Positions 61,118 through 64,000 of a DNA stretch of 64,000 bases are shown here, piece after piece. A program made the position numbers and the translations under genes. The DNA lies in NCBI GenBank assembly GCA_902760645.1, contig CACWHC010000007.1:26434-90433 (forward strand), read 5' to 3'. How positions within the stretch are numbered: the first letter of the stretch is position 1; each line of letters opens with the position of its first letter. The stretch comes from an uncultured bacterium. Lineage in GTDB: Bacteria; Cyanobacteriota; Vampirovibrionia; Gastranaerophilales; Gastranaerophilaceae. The notes beneath the pieces are model-generated. The model was not told the origin of the DNA, did not search any database, and worked only from the letters and a program-made list of their open reading frames with translations.

Positions 61118-62185
61118 ATGGATAAAGAAATTAATACTTATATGATTACGATTGCAAGAGAAGCAAGACGTAAAAATCAAACTCAATTAGCAAATGAATT
61201 AGGTATAAAACAAGCACGATTATCAAAGATAGAGTCTGGAATTACTCCTATTGATGATGAATTGTTGGATAAAATTTCGTTAAATTTAAATTTTCCAAAG
61301 GAATTTTTCTTTGAACAATATACCCCTGTTGATACCGAATACAAATTGCACAGAAAGCAAGCAGCATTAAAACAAGCCGAGCTAAGCTACATAAGTTCAA
61401 ATTCAAATATTATAGATATGGAAATAGGTAAATTATTAAATTCATTGGAAATAGATACTTCAATTCCCGAAAAATTAAATTTAGATTATTTGGATTCTCC
61501 TGAAGATGTTGCTATAGGTTTAAGGGAGTATTTAGATTTACCAAAAGGCGGAGTATATAATGTTACTAATTTAATTGAGTCTATGGGAATTATTATTGTT
61601 AATTTCGACTACCCTAATATTAAGTTTGACGGTGTAAGTTTTTATAACAAAAAAAATATTCCTATAATGATTATTAATAAAAACTTACCTCCTGATAGAG
61701 ATCGTTTTACAAAAGCTCATGAATTAGGGCATATTTTGATGCATAAATTCCCTGCTCCTGATGCAGAAAAGGAAGCAAATTTATTTGCATCAGAATTTTT
61801 AATGCCTAAAAAAGATATCTTGGCAGATTTAAACAACTTAAGTTTTTATTCACTTCCTAATTTAAAACGAAAATGGAAAGTATCAATGGCTTCTTTGATA
61901 TATAGGGCAAAAGAACTACACTTAATTAATGAATCTCGTGAAAAATCTCTTTGGGCTCAAATGAGCAGAGCTCATTACAGACAACATGAGCCAGAAATGG
62001 GAATTTTAAAAGAAAATACAGAACTATTGGATTCAATTTTAGATTATCATAGAAGAGTTTTAGGTTATTCAGAATCGGATGTTGTTAAGTATTTTTCGAT
62101 ATTTTCTGAGGATTACAACTGTTTGTTCAATAAAAATAAACAAACAAATATAAGGGTAAATAATATACTCAGGAGAGTGAAATAG
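61118..62185 (+). CDS. XRE regulator fused to ImmA/IrrE zinc peptidase
   Basis: The N-terminal XRE helix-turn-helix (about 8-62, TQLANELGIKQARLSKIESG) is joined to an ImmA/IrrE-type (DUF955) peptidase with FTKAHELGHILMH (about 205) and the third ligand Glu in EANLFASEFLMP. This fused form is common in phage-like and defence-linked regulators that respond to DNA damage by cleaving a partner. It follows the 198-aa gene by 11 bp and precedes the broken fic gene by 29 bp, so all three may be one operon. Confidence 0.9.
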   Translation: MDKEINTYMITIAREARRKNQTQLANELGIKQARLSKIESGITPIDDELLDKISLNLNFPKEFFFEQYTPVDTEYKLHRKQAALKQAELSYISSNSNIIDMEIGKLLNSLEIDTSIPEKLNLDYLDSPEDVAIGLREYLDLPKGGVYNVTNLIESMGIIIVNFDYPNIKFDGVSFYNKKNIPIMIINKNLPPDRDRFTKAHELGHILMHKFPAPDAEKEANLFASEFLMPKKDILADLNNLSFYSLPNLKRKWKVSMASLIYRAKELHLINESREKSLWAQMSRAHYRQHEPEMGILKENTELLDSILDYHRRVLGYSESDVVKYFSIFSEDYNCLFNKNKQTNIRVNNILRRVK

Positions 62186-62214
62186 TACAAAATACATAAA
62201 ACGAGGATATATAA

Positions 62215-63220
62215 ATGTATAAACCACCATTTGAAATTACATCAAAAATAATTGAACTTATCTCCAATATTTCGGAAAAAATTGGGGAGATAAATTCGCT
62301 TCAGGATAGTCCATATCATGTTAAGTTGCGAAAAGAAAACCGAATAAAAACTATTCATTCATCTTTGGCTATTGAAAATAACAGTTTAAGCTTAAAACAA
62401 ATTACTGCAATTATTGACGGAAAGCGAGTTTTAGGCAATCCGAATGAAATAAAAGAAGTAAAAAATTCTATTCAGGCTTACGATTTATTATTATCACTCA
62501 ATCCATATAATGAAAAAGATTTACTAAAAGCTCATAAACTTATGATGCAGGATTTAGTTGAAAGAAACGGAAAATACAGAACCGATGGTGTTGGGATTTT
62601 TGACGGCAAAAAGGTTGTTCATATGGCACCTCCGGCAGACAGGGTTCCTGAACTTATGGGGGATTTATTTAAATGGCTAAAAACAAGCGATGTACATCCG
62701 CTTATAAAAAGCTGTGTTTTTCATTATGAATTTGAGTTGCTGTGTTTTTCATTATGAATTTGAGTTTATTCACCCATTTCAAGACGGAAATGGCAGAATT
62801 GGTCGCCTGTGGCAAACAGTCATACTAAAGGAATGGAAAGAGGTTTTTGCTTGGCTTCCTGTTGAAACTTTAGTAAAAGAAAACCAAAAAGAGTATTATT
62901 CAGTTCTTGGTGTAAGTGACAGTGCCGCCAACAGCACTAAATTCATAGAATTTATGCTTACATTGATTTTAAATACAATTGAAGAAATTATTAAAGCGGA
63001 AGAAAAGGTTACCAAAAAGGTTACTATAAAGGTTACTATAAATCAACAAAAAATTATTGATGCAATTAAGACAAATCCTTATGTAACGCAGGAAGAGCTT
63101 GCTGAAATTATTGGAATTACAAAGAAAAGCATAACTGCCAATATGAAAAAACTTCAAGAAAACGGACTAATAAAAAGAATTGGTGCTAATAAAAATGGCT
63201 ATTGGCAAGTAAATAAATAG
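62215..63220 (+). pseudogene. Fic-family AMP transferase gene, frameshifted by a 28-bp tandem duplication
   Basis: The first frame (62215-62757) holds the N-terminal inhibitory helix motif SSLAIENN ((S/T)xxxE(G/N)) and the Fic domain up to SCVFHYEFE, then runs into a stop. The second frame (62714-63220) continues with FIHPFQDGNGRIGRLWQT, the catalytic HxFx(D/E)GNGRxxR motif, and a C-terminal winged helix (VTQEELAEIIGITKKSITAN). Removing one copy of GCTGTGTTTTTCATTATGAA (28-bp unit) at 62711-62766 restores one frame of about 325 residues. As read, the gene is off but could revert by one slippage event. Fic enzymes usually AMPylate a target protein. Confidence 0.88.
62711..62766. repeat. Perfect 28-bp tandem duplication inside fic
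   Basis: Unit 1 is 62711-62738 and unit 2 is 62739-62766, identical. Since 28 is not a multiple of 3, the second copy shifts the reading frame. Confidence 0.97.
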
Positions 63221-63300
63221 TGTTTTGTGTTGCTATGTAAAGATTTGAATGCTTTCTTCATGCTTTCACGCTAATGTGTTGTGTGCGTTAGGAGGTTTTT

Positions 63301-63528
63301 ATGAAAGAAGTTAGCGGATATAACATTAGCGAGCAGGAATTCAAGAAAGTCTGTAAGTGGGCAGAGGATGTTTATAATATCGCTGTCATTATTGACTATT
63401 TTGTCGGTAATCAGCCGGAGATTGAGGAGTGTTACAATCTTGCTCCGGTAGTTAAAAATTTAAGAAATAATGCAGATTTATTAAACGCATTTCAAAAAGT
63501 GTTCAACAGACTTTTTAAGAAAAGTTAA
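63301..63528 (+). CDS. Small protein of unknown function, intact copy, 75 aa
   Basis: GGAGG 5 nt before ATG 63301 opens MKEVSGYNISEQEFKKVCKW, an alpha-helical acidic protein. Its first half matches the truncated ORF at 59336. The leader before it (63227-63297) is also conserved in the other copy. It converges on the terminase-like HTH gene in both places, so the two genes form a repeated module. Function unknown. Confidence 0.75.
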   Translation: MKEVSGYNISEQEFKKVCKWAEDVYNIAVIIDYFVGNQPEIEECYNLAPVVKNLRNNADLLNAFQKVFNRLFKKS

Positions 63529-63600
63529 ATGCACAATTGGTATTATTTTATATTCAAAATTAAAACTGCCATAAAACCGTTTTAAAACGGTTTTAAAAAC

Positions 63601-64000
63601 TTAGATAAAACCATCTTTTTTCATCATATCTTGAAAATCTAAATCCATTTCTTTTTCCATATCAACAACTTGTCTTATAATTCTTAAAAATTCTTCCTTA
63701 GTATAGCTTTGTTTTCGTTTCTTTAAAACTTCATCCATCAGATTAGTGAACATATACATTCGAGAAGGGTCAATAAACCTATTATTATCCATATCACTAT
63801 GAAAATCATCAAGCATTTTATGAGCAAGCGCATACATAGCATCTTTTGATATCGTATTGGCTTTCAAAAATCCGTCACGTTTTATTCCCCAATCGCCAAG
63901 AGCTTTCCATCTTCTTATTGTTCTATCTGAAACACCGATTCTATTGGCAATTTCCGTTTCTGTGATAAATTGCTCAACATACATTTTTTCTGCAATATCA
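63601..64000 (-). CDS. Terminase-small-subunit-like helix-turn-helix protein, copy 2, partial
   Basis: Reads in from the right edge; the visible part starts (D)IAEKMYVEQFITETEIANRI and continues to residue 127 of the ATG frame at 63984. It is close to the protein at 59605-60027, including IGVSDRTIRRWKALGDWGIKRD. By comparison the true start lies about 20 bases beyond the window. Same orientation and neighbour as copy 1. Confidence 0.8.
   Translation of the reverse strand, partial: DIAEKMYVEQFITETEIANRIGVSDRTIRRWKALGDWGIKRDGFLKANTISKDAMYALAHKMLDDFHSDMDNNRFIDPSRMYMFTNLMDEVLKKRKQSYTKEEFLRIIRQVVDMEKEMDLDFQDMMKKDGFI

Noticed and set aside
59605..64000. Prophage
   Set aside because: Only terminase-like HTH genes and an ImmA-type regulator are present; no capsid, tail, portal, lysis or integrase gene was found.

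Overview
The window looks like a chromosomal piece of a gut Gastranaerophilales-type bacterium (Melainabacteria/Vampirovibrionia, the non-photosynthetic sister line of Cyanobacteria). The grounds are indirect: low GC, AT-rich codon use, Rne/Rng and dcw genes arranged in a non-model way, prepilins of the AFTLAEVLITLG type, and many small lineage-type proteins with an aromatic-x-Gly (FTG, FSG, SFG, TFG, FNG) motif near the N-terminus. No photosynthesis gene, rRNA, tRNA or CRISPR array was seen.

Layout. 1-5 kb: a partial gene running off the left edge, two tagged membrane proteins, glutamate racemase (murI, apparently starting at AUU) and an AMIN/Amidase_3 wall amidase. 5-18 kb: a TPR protein, comEC, rpiB, ribF, a prepilin gene with a poly-G(11) start region, an isochorismatase-family hydrolase, and the ftsE-ftsX operon with a degenerate GGDEF protein and a lone C-terminal transketolase half. 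18-26 kb: rsmH, an ftsL-like gene, a matrixin-like protein with a destroyed zinc motif, an SDF-family symporter, queF, yraN, recF, pilT and ychF. 27-38 kb: secreted or lineage-specific proteins (one an EF-hand/HExxH metalloprotease with a 36-bp minisatellite), a regulator made of four GntR-type winged helices, then an operon running from a radical SAM protein through RNase G to two small membrane proteins and a TPR protein. 39-50 kb: a second prepilin with the same poly-G(11) start cassette, cobO, a hexose-phosphate mutase, membrane pyrophosphatase and the glutamate synthase small subunit.

50-64 kb is an accessory region: tagged orphan proteins, an ATLF-like zinc protease, a HigBA toxin-antitoxin pair under a perfect palindrome, a subtilisin-like protease without signal peptide, another HExxH protein, an HPP-like membrane protein flanked by a 99-bp direct repeat, and an XRE/ImmA peptidase next to a Fic gene broken by a 28-bp tandem duplication. 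A short ORF plus a terminase-like HTH gene occurs twice, around that last group.

Functional links: two prepilins, PilT, ComEC and possibly RecF point to type IV pili and DNA uptake. MurI, AmiC, FtsEX, RsmH and an FtsL-like protein serve wall growth and division. The most interesting signals are (i) two prepilin loci that share a promoter-RBS-leader-poly-G cassette, both now in the frame that stops after the tract, which suggests phase-variable pili; (ii) a recurrent -10 box exactly 6 nt before the start codon in six SD-less genes, which implies leaderless mRNAs; (iii) the N-terminal FxG tag on unrelated proteins; and (iv) the broken Fic gene and repeated module at the right end.
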